DNA of 6,690 nt from Trichodesmium sp. MAG_R04 (GTDB taxonomy: Bacteria > Cyanobacteriota > Cyanobacteriia > Cyanobacteriales > Microcoleaceae). Location of the stretch: contig JAKQYG010000235.1 in NCBI GenBank assembly GCA_023356515.1, positions 1 through 6,690 of the forward strand, given 5' to 3'. The position numbers and the translations under genes were made by a program. Under the pieces are notes generated by a model. It was not told where the DNA came from. It saw only the letters and a program-made list of their open reading frames with translations, and ran no database searches. This document shows, one piece after another, positions 1-4,443 of the stretch. Each line of letters begins with the position of its first letter. Within the stretch, counting starts at the first letter, position 1.

Positions 1-222
1 CTCTATTGTAATTAAATGCTCTTCTAGTGCAACCTCAATTCCCAACTCCTCTAAAACTTCCCTTTTAATACAATCTTCTATTGTTTCACCAGCTTCTTTT
101 TTACCTCCAGGAAATTCCCATAACCCAGCAAACGAACCTCCTGATCTTCGTTTATCAATTAAAATTTTTCCTGTTTCATCCCAGATCACAGCAACGCCAA
201 TTAACTTATTAGGTAATACCAT
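1..222 (-). CDS. mutT: MutT-type Nudix hydrolase (8-oxo-dGTP diphosphatase), N-terminal 74 residues
   Basis: The reading frame starts at ATG 222 and is still open at base 1, so only the N-terminal 74 residues are seen. The family is usually about 130-140 residues. The Nudix box is complete at about residues 39-62: it opens with GGKKEAGE, has Glu at the expected spacing, and closes with REVLEELGI, which supplies the metal-binding glutamates. Upstream, the stretch LWEFPGG at residues 34-40 is typical of MutT enzymes that hydrolyse oxidised purine nucleotides such as 8-oxo-dGTP to the monophosphate, keeping them out of DNA. Another Nudix substrate cannot be excluded without the C-terminal half. 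The Shine-Dalgarno is weak (GAGAA about 7 nt upstream). The start lies only 20 bp beyond the terminator of the DUF760 gene, so either read-through or a promoter inside that gene must supply transcription. Nudix membership is very likely; the exact substrate is inference. Confidence 0.88.
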   Translation of the reverse strand, partial: MVLPNKLIGVAVIWDETGKILIDKRRSGGSFAGLWEFPGGKKEAGETIEDCIKREVLEELGIEVALEEHLITIE

Positions 223-242
223 ACTAATTCTCTATTTCCAAT

Positions 243-270
243 AAAAAACCCTTGGTTGTTAGACCAAGGG
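243..270 (-). terminator. Rho-independent terminator after the DUF760 gene
   Basis: Read on the minus strand, a perfect 8-bp stem CCCTTGGT / ACCAAGGG (arms 263-270 and 249-256) with a 6-nt loop is followed directly by six T residues (243-248). It lies 20 bp after the DUF760 stop codon and 20 bp before the mutT start codon, so it separates the two genes unless it acts as an attenuator. This is the clearest terminator in the window. Confidence 0.85.
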
Positions 271-290
271 AAGGATTAAAATTTAATTAA

Positions 291-632
291 TTAACCCTCA
301 TTATTAAACACTTGATTCACCGTGAAAGACTTTTCAAATGTCATTCTTTGTTCAGCATTTCTGAGAAAATAGCCACTTATCATTGCTGAAGCTAATAATT
401 TACCTAAATTTTCTCTGCTAGTTGTTATATTCACATTAAATTGTTCTGAGGGGATATTACCTAAGAGTCCAATAATATTTCGCTCCATTACCTGAAAAAC
501 TTCTTGGGAAGTTGGTTTCGATAAGTGGGAAACTATATCTGGACTCATAGATTGAACATATTGCCAAAGTAAATTGACTTCTTCTGAACTTTCTTCAAAT
601 AAATCTGACCCATAATTATTTCTATTGGTCAC
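291..632 (-). CDS. DUF760 family protein
   Basis: This is a 113-residue protein of the DUF760 family, which is found in cyanobacteria and plant plastids and has no settled biochemical function. The recognisable core runs from about LWQYVQSMSPD (residues 22-32) through VMERNIIGLLGNIP (48-61) to SRENLGKLLASAMISGYFL (72-90), then RNAEQRM. There is no signal peptide or membrane segment, so a soluble, mainly helical, cytoplasmic protein is expected. The start is GTG at 632, chosen because GGAGGT (638-643) lies 5 nt upstream. An ATG at 645 is out of frame and closes after seven codons. The gene is followed by a strong terminator, and a dyad (670-688) lies just upstream. An IS relic ends about 140 bp upstream of the start codon. 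The family call is firm; the function is unknown. Confidence 0.85.
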   Translation of the reverse strand: MTNRNNYGSDLFEESSEEVNLLWQYVQSMSPDIVSHLSKPTSQEVFQVMERNIIGLLGNIPSEQFNVNITTSRENLGKLLASAMISGYFLRNAEQRMTFEKSFTVNQVFNNEG

Positions 633-637
633 TTTCT

Positions 638-643
638 ACCTCC
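638..643 (-). promoter_or_regulatory. Shine-Dalgarno that fixes the GTG start of the DUF760 gene
   Basis: GGAGGT on the minus strand is a near-perfect match to the anti-Shine-Dalgarno. It sits 5 nt before GTG 632 and overlaps a non-productive upstream ATG at 645. It decides the GTG start. Confidence 0.75.
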
Positions 644-669
644 ATTTGAGCAACTTTTTTTAACAACGA

Positions 670-688
670 TGGTTAATGAACTTAACCA
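670..688. promoter_or_regulatory. Perfect 7-bp dyad upstream of the DUF760 gene
   Basis: TGGTTAA and TTAACCA are perfect inverted arms separated by TGAAC, lying 38-56 bp upstream of the GTG start. The site could be a repressor or activator operator, or a small hairpin in the 5' leader. No T-run follows on either strand, so it is not a terminator. Its role is inferred only from symmetry and position. Confidence 0.4.
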
Positions 689-750
689 CAACCAACTATC
701 TTTTTTATAACTATTAATATTTTTTTATTTCTTAATACTGATTTAGCCCC

Positions 751-763
751 TTGATATCCTCCC
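751..763 (-). repeat. Second, partial copy of the IS200/IS605 right end
   Basis: TTGATATCCTCCC differs at one base from TTGACATCCTCCC, the outer tip of the IS relic that begins at 771. The two tips lie 20 bp apart in the same orientation. This suggests the leftover end of an older, otherwise lost element, or a duplicated end. Confidence 0.5.
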
Positions 764-781
764 AAATATTTTGACATCCTC

Positions 782-801
782 CCCGGCCTAAAGGCACCGG
801 G
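782..801 (-). repeat. Subterminal hairpin of the IS right end
   Basis: On the minus strand, CCCGG and CCGGG form the outer stem around CC-TTTA-GG. In IS200/IS605 elements such subterminal hairpins are recognised by the Y1 transposase, and they also lie in the right-end-derived guide RNA of TnpB. The homologous hairpin in the relic at 3546-3695 is less perfect. Confidence 0.65.
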
Positions 802-805
802 TTTG

Positions 806-1053
806 CTACCGAGCCGTAGCTCCTCGGCGGGTTGACATCTCACAGGCTGCTTCTACTTTAGTCTTTTTAGCCAGAGTAATAAACTGTTTTTGTAGTTCGG
901 AATTAGTCGGTTTTTTTCTTTCCTAGTTTGTACTTTTCCTGACAGCAAGCTAGACTATCATTCCAGACAACGCGGACACAACCTTCCAAGTCTTGCTAAT
1001 CGGTGTTTTTGTCCCAATGTTGGATATATACGGTACTTAAATCTTGCTTTCAT
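806..1053 (-). pseudogene. tnpB: tnpB pseudogene (IS200/IS605 OrfB), frameshifted and internally deleted
   Basis: From ATG 1053 the frame reads MKARFKYRIYPTLGQKHRLA, a classic TnpB N-terminus. It then shifts (one extra base near 986) into a second frame containing VVWNDSLACCQEKYKLG, where family members have the conserved VWND motif. A second shift near 900 returns to SELQKQFITLAKKTK. The next residues, EAACEMSTRRGATAR, are the extreme C-terminus of intact elements, so roughly 300 codons including the RuvC catalytic core and zinc ribbon are missing. The junction lies near 865-875, where AAGACTA is also present beside the same C-terminal block in the other relic, consistent with deletion at a short homology. 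In intact form TnpB is an RNA-guided nuclease; this copy is dead. Confidence 0.85.
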
Positions 1054-1108
1054 GGAATGACTTTTGAACTAAAAAGCATGATAACATAACCCGTGGAAAA
1101 AAAATCAA

Positions 1109-1267
1109 CTAAAAAGTCGTCCTAGAAGGGCGAGGCTTTAAACCCAATTCTTCGGTAATTAGGTAGGTGATAACGAATTGCTCCCAAGACTTACCACAGG
1201 CAATTTCTGTTTCATAGCAGATTTCTCCTGAAGTTACTTCCAGCATAATCTTAGAACTTCTCCACAT
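1109..1267 (-). CDS. Small unrecognised protein of 52 residues
   Basis: An open frame of 52 codons starts at ATG 1267; an internal ATG at 1246 would give 45 residues beginning MLEVTSGEICYE. The product is acidic in the middle, contains GKSWEQFVITYL and ends TEELGLKPRPSRTTF. I do not recognise a family. Support for a gene comes from a perfect extended -10 (TGGTATAAT, 1293-1301) about 26 bp upstream and from a degenerate second copy on the same strand at about 1718-1820. In that copy the translated match covers FVxxTENLGLKP. The last codons run into an imperfect hairpin with a T-run (about 1111-1140), possibly the gene's own terminator. No clean Shine-Dalgarno settles the start: AGG lies 8 nt before ATG 1267, and GGAGA 12 nt before ATG 1246. 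It could instead be non-coding repeat DNA associated with the IS. Confidence 0.4.
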   Translation of the reverse strand: MWRSSKIMLEVTSGEICYETEIACGKSWEQFVITYLITEELGLKPRPSRTTF

Positions 1268-1292
1268 TGCATAGACCTAACAGATACCTCCC

Positions 1293-1301
1293 ATTATACC
1301 A
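1293..1301 (-). promoter_or_regulatory. Extended -10 promoter of the small ORF
   Basis: The minus strand reads TGGTATAAT, a perfect extended -10 (TG-N-TATAAT). This predicts a transcript start near 1286 and a leader of about 19 nt to ATG 1267. No good -35 hexamer is seen at 17 bp, which fits an extended -10 promoter. Confidence 0.5.
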
Positions 1302-1387
1302 ATTACTAGAAACTTTGCTATATTTAAATTTTATATTTCGGAATATTATTCGTTCGAGCAAATACTTGATGTTTAGTAACTTTGGTT

Positions 1388-1498
1388 ATGGATAAAACCA
1401 ATTTTACTAGTCTTAAAGTATGGCAAGACTTTTGAGAAATGGTAATAGAAAGAAGCCAAATATTTGGTGATAAATGTTATCACTTTGAACTCAAATAA
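1388..1498 (+). pseudogene. Possible relic of a four-helix-bundle (S23-type) protein
   Basis: From ATG 1388 the plus strand reads MDKTNFTSLKVWQDF, then a TGA stop at 1433, then EMVIERSQIFGDKCYHFELK and a TAA. The pattern FxxLKVWQxxxEMVIEIY followed by an F-x-x-x-x-Y-x-x-x-x-L segment is that of the short four-helix-bundle proteins related to the 23S rRNA intervening-sequence protein (TIGR02436), usually about 120 residues. Here one in-frame stop interrupts the start and nothing recognisable remains after about 37 codons. The match is short and judged by eye, so the call is tentative. Confidence 0.33.
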
Positions 1499-1717
1499 GT
1501 AGGTGAGCATAAATAAAGCTTAACTATAATCTAAGAGTTGTATGCTAATTCCCAGCTCCTCCAAGCAGTTGACTTCAGTTGTCTTTCTATTTATGTTATA
1601 TAGGGACAAAATTCAACAACAAATGACTTATGGGCCTATATGCAGTAGTTATTTTTGTTCTTATCCCAGTCTAACTATTTTTTTTCAACGTTGTTTTAGC
1701 AGTACTTTAGATATTTT
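1499..1717. other. Spacer without a recognisable gene
   Basis: Short frames with many stops occur on both strands. The only organised signal is a promoter-like pair on the plus strand, TTGACT (1569-1574) and TATGTT (1592-1597), with a 17-bp spacing. It leads toward no open frame, and its significance is doubtful in AT-rich DNA. Confidence 0.4.
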
Positions 1718-1820
1718 TTAAGCCGAAAATGGCTTTAAACCCAAATTTTCAGTAAAAACAAAGTTTTATAAGGTTTTGACCTTATTTTTAACCTATTTTT
1801 TCCTAAAGTTCCGTTATTAG
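1718..1820 (-). pseudogene. Degenerate second copy of the small ORF at 1109-1267
   Basis: The 14-mer GGCTTTAAACCCAA occurs at 1731-1744 and at 1134-1147, at the same place near the end of the small ORF. Extending the comparison on the minus strand, translation gives KTL-stop-NFV then FTENLGLKPFSA and a stop at 1718. This corresponds to KSWEQFV then ITEELGLKP in the intact copy, with about four codons missing. Farther upstream ACTTTAGGAAAAA (near 1797-1809) matches ACTTCAGGAGAAA. Both copies pass into a hairpin after AAGCC. Both are on the minus strand, about 600 bp apart, so this looks like an old duplication or two insertions of one mobile unit. Confidence 0.5.
1768..1789. repeat. AT-rich 6-bp hairpin
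   Basis: ATAAGG (1768-1773) and CCTTAT (1780-1785) form a perfect but weak stem with a 6-nt loop; on the plus strand the downstream arm runs into five T residues. It has only two G-C pairs and no plus-strand gene upstream. It lies inside the degenerate small-ORF copy, so it is probably not a working terminator. Confidence 0.25.
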
Positions 1821-1878
1821 AAAATAAACTTTGCTTTTAGGCTTAAGGTAAATACTGGGTAAACCTATGTTATTTATC

Positions 1879-2838
1879 CTAACTAGCTAAATAATCATTC
1901 ATATCTTGTTTTCTATTACGAAGTTTACTTAAAGCTTCCCGCTCTATCTGCCGTACTCTTTCACGACTAATATTCAGGTGGGCACCGATTTTTGATAGAG
2001 TCATACTTTGGCCATCTTCTAAGCCAAATCTTAAGGCCAAAACTTGCTTTTGTTGAGGGGTAAGATCAGCCATGATTAATTCTAAATCAGTTCGCATGGA
2101 AGATTGGAGAGCATAATCTTCTGGAGAAGCTCCTGTATCTTCTAGTAAGTCTCCTAACTCCGTGTCTTGATTATCTCCCACTCGCAAATCCAGAGACAAA
2201 GGTAAGCGAGTCCGTTCTAAACATTCACGAATTTGTTTTGTGGTTAAACCTAGTTCTTTTGCTATTTCACCAGTAGTGGCCGAACGTCCTAGCTTTTGAG
2301 TTAGTTGGCGCTGGATTTTTTTAATCTTGTTCAACTTTTCTGTAATATGGATAGGTAAACGAATTGTGCGACCTTTTTCTGCTATGGCCCTGGTTATAGC
2401 CTGACGAATCCACCAATAAGCATAAGTGGAAAATCTATAGCCCTTGGTAGGATCAAACTTTTCTACCCCTCGCTGCATACCAATAGTACCTTCTTGAATT
2501 AAATCAAGCAAATCTACATTTCGCTTGATATACTTTTTAGCAACAGATACTACTAAACGTAGATTTGCCTCTACCATTTTCTGCTTGGCTCTTTCACCTT
2601 CCCTGATAATTTGCTGTAATTGAGACTTTGATAGCTGCTTGGCCTCAGCCCATTCAACTAATGTTGGTTCACGGCCTAACGCTTCTAATAAAGTTTGGCT
2701 AACTTCCTGTAAATTCATTAAGCGTTGCACTTGTTTTCCGTAAAGAATTTCTTCTTCGTGGCTTAATAGAGGAACACGACCAATTTCTCTTAGATAGGTG
2801 CGTACAGAATCTATGTCTGAGGTTTTACCAATTTTCAT
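1879..2838 (-). CDS. sigD: Group 2 RNA polymerase sigma factor, SigD-like
   Basis: This 319-residue sigma-70 protein lacks the long N-terminal region 1.1 of the primary factor and matches the usual length of cyanobacterial group 2 factors. Region 1.2 is at about 9-41 (VRTYLREIGRVPLL). Region 2 spans about 85-156, with DLLDLIQEGTIGM at 109-121 (core RNA polymerase binding) and KGYRFSTYAYWWIRQAI at 132-148 (-10 recognition and melting). Region 3 follows from LPIHITEKLNK. Region 4 carries FGLEDGQSMTLSKIG and the helix-turn-helix NISRERVRQIEREALSKL (289-306), which reads the -35 element. The phrases GTIGMQRGVEKFDPTKGYRFS and SLDLRVGDNQDTELGDLLED fit SigD better than SigB or SigC; that assignment is from memory of the subfamilies. 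The start ATG 2838 has GGGAG 7 nt upstream. Group 2 factors direct RNA polymerase to stress, light or nutrient-response promoters. The gene stands alone, with a suggestive upstream repeat (2901-2922). Confidence 0.93.
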   Translation of the reverse strand: MKIGKTSDIDSVRTYLREIGRVPLLSHEEEILYGKQVQRLMNLQEVSQTLLEALGREPTLVEWAEAKQLSKSQLQQIIREGERAKQKMVEANLRLVVSVAKKYIKRNVDLLDLIQEGTIGMQRGVEKFDPTKGYRFSTYAYWWIRQAITRAIAEKGRTIRLPIHITEKLNKIKKIQRQLTQKLGRSATTGEIAKELGLTTKQIRECLERTRLPLSLDLRVGDNQDTELGDLLEDTGASPEDYALQSSMRTDLELIMADLTPQQKQVLALRFGLEDGQSMTLSKIGAHLNISRERVRQIEREALSKLRNRKQDMNDYLAS

Positions 2839-2847
2839 AATCTTTCT

Positions 2848-2888
2848 CCCGCTAGATAATTCTACTTTGAGCGACTAAGAAAAGCGGG
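2848..2888 (-). promoter_or_regulatory. Possible leader hairpin occluding the sigD ribosome binding site
   Basis: On the minus strand CCCGCT (2883-2888) is perfectly complementary to AGCGGG (2848-2853), with 29 nt between. The downstream arm includes the GGG of the sigD Shine-Dalgarno GGGAG (2846-2850). A six-pair stem with five G-C pairs is notable in DNA this AT-rich and could reduce translation until melted or bound. The stem does not extend further, and the loop is long, so the idea is tentative. Confidence 0.35.
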
Positions 2889-2893
2889 CGGGC

Positions 2894-2922
2894 ATTACAC
2901 TTTCCTTAAATTTTCCTTAAAT
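2894..2922 (-). promoter_or_regulatory. PhoB-box-like 11-bp direct repeat and candidate -10 upstream of sigD
   Basis: TTTCCTTAAAT occurs twice in perfect tandem (2901-2911 and 2912-2922), so the same face of the helix is presented in each unit. Direct repeats with an 11-bp period are the classic site of PhoB/OmpR-family response regulators, and CTTAA-type half sites are used by cyanobacterial SphR. On the minus strand TGTAAT (2899-2894) follows immediately as a possible -10, and the 17-bp position for a -35 falls inside the repeat (2917-2922). That is the geometry of an activator replacing the -35. Transcription would start near 2887, giving a leader of about 49 nt. The repeat is certain; the regulator is inferred. 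Confidence 0.5.
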
Positions 2923-3545
2923 AATTTTTCCTATGACCATTTATGATGACTTTGGCCTATAGAAAGTCTTGATTGTAGATTTTAGATTTTTTGAGATATG
3001 AGCAAAGAGTCCAAAATATGATTTCTTTGGCTGATATACAAATATTTTTGGGCAATAAGATAAGCTTTGCTATTTTACAATTGAGATTTTGTGCTAAATC
3101 CTAGTGGGATTGACCTAAGATGGACTTTCTTATCACCTCATATAATTTTTGTGGCCTTTACATAAATCAACACTATGTTAAGAATGTTAACATTTATAAG
3201 ATTAAATAGCTATACCTAAAAATTGGTTTTTTATATGAACAAGTTTAATCACTTATATGAAACTAGTAATAAATCCTTGAGAAAATTGCATCCTACACAA
3301 CAAAATTACAAAATTCTTTGATTTTTGACTTAGTTAGTAATTTTTCTGCCGCACTTACTCTAAACTAATAAATTTTTCCACTCTATCAACCGAAAAGCTA
3401 GTAATTTTCAATGACCTAAAGTTCTCAAACCTTTACCTATCAATTCTTTGAAGATTAATTTGCAAGCTCTAAGTACAGCAGGGAGCTAAGCCTCTTCATA
3501 TTTACTTTATAAATCAGCTGCCTTTTAGTTCACAAGAAATATATT
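2923..3545. other. Long spacer without a recognisable gene
   Basis: No frame on either strand translates to a family I recognise, and stops are dense throughout. The perfect 12-bp palindrome AATGTTAACATT (3183-3194) is preceded by ATGTTAAG, giving overlapping ATGTTAA copies at 3175-3181 and 3184-3190. Otherwise the stretch looks like decayed non-coding DNA between sigD and the tnpB relics. Confidence 0.5.
3183..3194. repeat. Perfect 12-bp palindrome
   Basis: AATGTTAACATT is fully self-complementary, and its ATGTTAA half is directly repeated 9 bp upstream. It lies about 345 bp upstream of sigD with no nearer gene. It may be a protein-binding site or chance in AT-rich DNA. Confidence 0.3.
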
Positions 3546-3695
3546 AGTCGCGGGTGGGCATACCGAGATAAAAAACGGACATTGAGGTCAGCATAAGACT
3601 ACTTCCAAAGTAGCAGCAGCCTGTGAAATATCAACCCGCCGAGGAGCGATGGCTCGCCAGAAGTCCCCATGCCTTTAGGTCGGGGAGGATGTCAA
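3546..3695 (+). mobile_element. Right-end relic of a second IS200/IS605 tnpB element
   Basis: The block AGCAGCCTGTGAAATATCAA, then CCCGCCGAGGAGC, and the tip GGTCGGGGAGGATGTCAA match the right end of the relic at 771-1125 but on the opposite strand. The hairpin region has CCCC and GGGG arms around CCTTTAGG. Before it, the plus strand encodes GWAYRDKKRTLRSA (3552-3593), resembling the start of the TnpB zinc ribbon (CGWxYxDK..LTLR). A TAA at 3594 follows, so this is also an internally deleted derivative. Both relics point their right ends outward, away from sigD. Confidence 0.72.
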
Positions 3696-3719
3696 AATAA
3701 GAAAAAAGCAGTCTTCCCT

Positions 3720-3939
3720 GGTCAATTATCAGGAAATAAAATCAATGATAAAGTCCAAAAGAAATCAACTAAGAGAAACTTAAAAATTGAACTTTATTTA
3801 AATAAAGCAAGTCGCTATATTATTAATTATTTAATTGATCATAATCTAGGTAATCTAGTTATAGGAAATAATCCATCTTAGGAACAAGGAATCAATAATT
3901 TGCTCGTCTAATAGTCAAAATTTTGTCCAACTAACTAGA
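3720..3939 (+). pseudogene. tnpB: Internal tnpB fragment, interrupted by a nonsense codon and frameshift
   Basis: The plus strand encodes TKRNLKIELYLNKASRYIINY and then LIDHNLGNLVIGNNPS. This matches the part of TnpB that leads into the RuvC-I active-site strand (KASRYIxxYL then TLVIGxNPxWKQ). A TAG at 3879 stands where the family has the Trp of NPxWKQ, a one-base change from TGG; reading through gives EQGIN. After a frameshift near 3902, SNSQNFVQLTRL matches the NNQNFVxIPHARF segment. The fragment ends at the stop codon of the next gene. Because this internal piece lies downstream of a TnpB C-terminal end (3546-3695) on the same strand, it must belong to a different insertion or a rearranged copy. 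It is not a functional gene; a frame open from 3669 merely reads through the IS tip into it. Confidence 0.78.
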
Positions 3940-4368
3940 TTATGGTTGTTTTAATAATTCAGCTCGGATACAGCCTTTTTCCCATTTCCAGTTAGGTAAA
4001 GACTTTTGAGGAAGAAAAACTGCCCAAATTGAACCTTCTGGACTTTTATAAAAACCCGTAATTTCAGCTTCTACCACATTACTCCAGGGTGCCGATACTA
4101 AAATTTTATCTCCCGAGTTAAAAACTTTTCCGTGAGCGTTAGTTGCTTGTTGGATAGATTCTTTTAATTTTGGTTTGCTTATTTTTCTACGTCTTTGTAG
4201 TTGACTTTGTTGATTTACATCTTCTATTTTTGATGAGGCTTTTTTTACTAGAGTAGGTTTTTCTGGTTTGGACTCAATTTTTTTATGCAGTCTCTCCTGA
4301 TTAGAATTAGGTTCAATTCTCTGTTTTGGCTTAATAGGTCTATTGGTGGCTATTATTTCCTGGTTCAT
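3940..4368 (-). CDS. Hypothetical protein with basic disordered N-terminus and SH3-like C-terminal domain
   Basis: This 142-residue protein is not recognised as a named family. Residues 1-75 are rich in Lys, Gln, Pro, Glu and Ser without hydrophobic blocks, so this half is probably disordered and strongly basic. Residues about 83-140 look like a compact beta barrel: FNSGDKILVSAPWSNVVEAE, then ITGFYKSPEGSIWAVFLP, then NWKWEKGCIRAELL. That alternating pattern, opening with G-D-K-I-L-V, recalls small SH3-like or KOW-like folds. A basic tail joined to such a barrel would suit nucleic-acid or protein binding, but this is inference. ATG 4368 has no strong Shine-Dalgarno. Two matched dyads lie 26 and 61 bp upstream. 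A tnpB fragment reaches the stop codon, so the insertion landed just outside or the gene's end was remade there. Confidence 0.72.
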   Translation of the reverse strand: MNQEIIATNRPIKPKQRIEPNSNQERLHKKIESKPEKPTLVKKASSKIEDVNQQSQLQRRRKISKPKLKESIQQATNAHGKVFNSGDKILVSAPWSNVVEAEITGFYKSPEGSIWAVFLPQKSLPNWKWEKGCIRAELLKQP

Positions 4369-4393
4369 CCACTTAACTTCCTATACCTGATTG

Positions 4394-4443
4394 TAGTAAT
4401 TTTTACTATAGCAGTCCTAAGTTGGTTGTGATAATTTTTATCA
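4394..4443. promoter_or_regulatory. Twin operator-like dyads upstream of the 142-aa gene
   Basis: TAGTAA-TTT-TTACTA (4394-4408) and TGATAA-TTT-TTATCA (4429-4443) are perfect 15-bp dyads centred 35 bp apart, each followed by TAGC-N-G. They differ at two positions per arm (AG versus GA), and the opposite arm changes to match, so symmetry is kept. They lie 26-75 bp upstream of the start codon, where a promoter is expected. A related dyad, AGTAA-N5-TTACT, lies upstream of the TerB gene (6143-6157). Confidence 0.5.

Larger units (their letters stand above)
771..1125 (-). mobile_element. Decayed IS200/IS605-family (TnpB-only type) element with an internal deletion
   Basis: The right end at 771 starts TTGACATCCTCCCCGGCC, the well-known tip of cyanobacterial tnpB elements. 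It contains a subterminal hairpin (782-801) whose CCCGG and CCGGG arms enclose CCTTTAGG. The second conserved block of the right end, CCCGCCGAGGAG, follows on the minus strand (about 819-830), and the same block recurs in the relic at 3546-3695. The left end is not defined exactly; it is placed after the imperfect hairpin around 1111-1140. Inside is only the N-terminal part of tnpB, joined directly to its extreme C-terminus. No tnpA Y1 transposase is present, so the element cannot move by itself. If TnpB were supplied in trans, the right-end segment is where its guide RNA scaffold would normally be encoded. Confidence 0.8.

Noticed and set aside
624..645. ATG at 645 as an alternative start or regulatory upstream ORF for DUF760
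   Set aside because: It is out of frame, closes after seven codons, and overlaps the Shine-Dalgarno. GTG 632 has the correct spacing.
1721..1738. AAGCC / GGCTT hairpin as the sigD terminator
   Set aside because: It lies about 140 bp past the sigD stop and is followed by A residues, not T, on the minus strand. It belongs to the decayed small-ORF copy.
2923..3545. Possible 6S RNA, Yfr RNA, tRNA or riboswitch in the sigD upstream spacer
   Set aside because: No cloverleaf, no Yfr1-type ACTCCTCACAC core and no terminator-bounded GC-rich structure was seen by eye.
771..3695. A composite transposon carrying sigD
   Set aside because: IS200/IS605 elements move as single strands and are not known to mobilise DNA between inverted copies. 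Both copies are also decayed and lack tnpA. Kept only as an arrangement worth a synteny check.
3669..3881. A 70-codon plus-strand open frame starting MPLGRGGCQN
   Set aside because: Its first codons are the translated tip of the IS right end, and the rest is an out-of-context internal tnpB fragment ending at a nonsense codon. It is a relic, not a gene.
4397..4407. NtcA site in the twin dyad region
   Set aside because: The arrangement is GTA-N5-TAC, not the GTA-N8-TAC required for NtcA.
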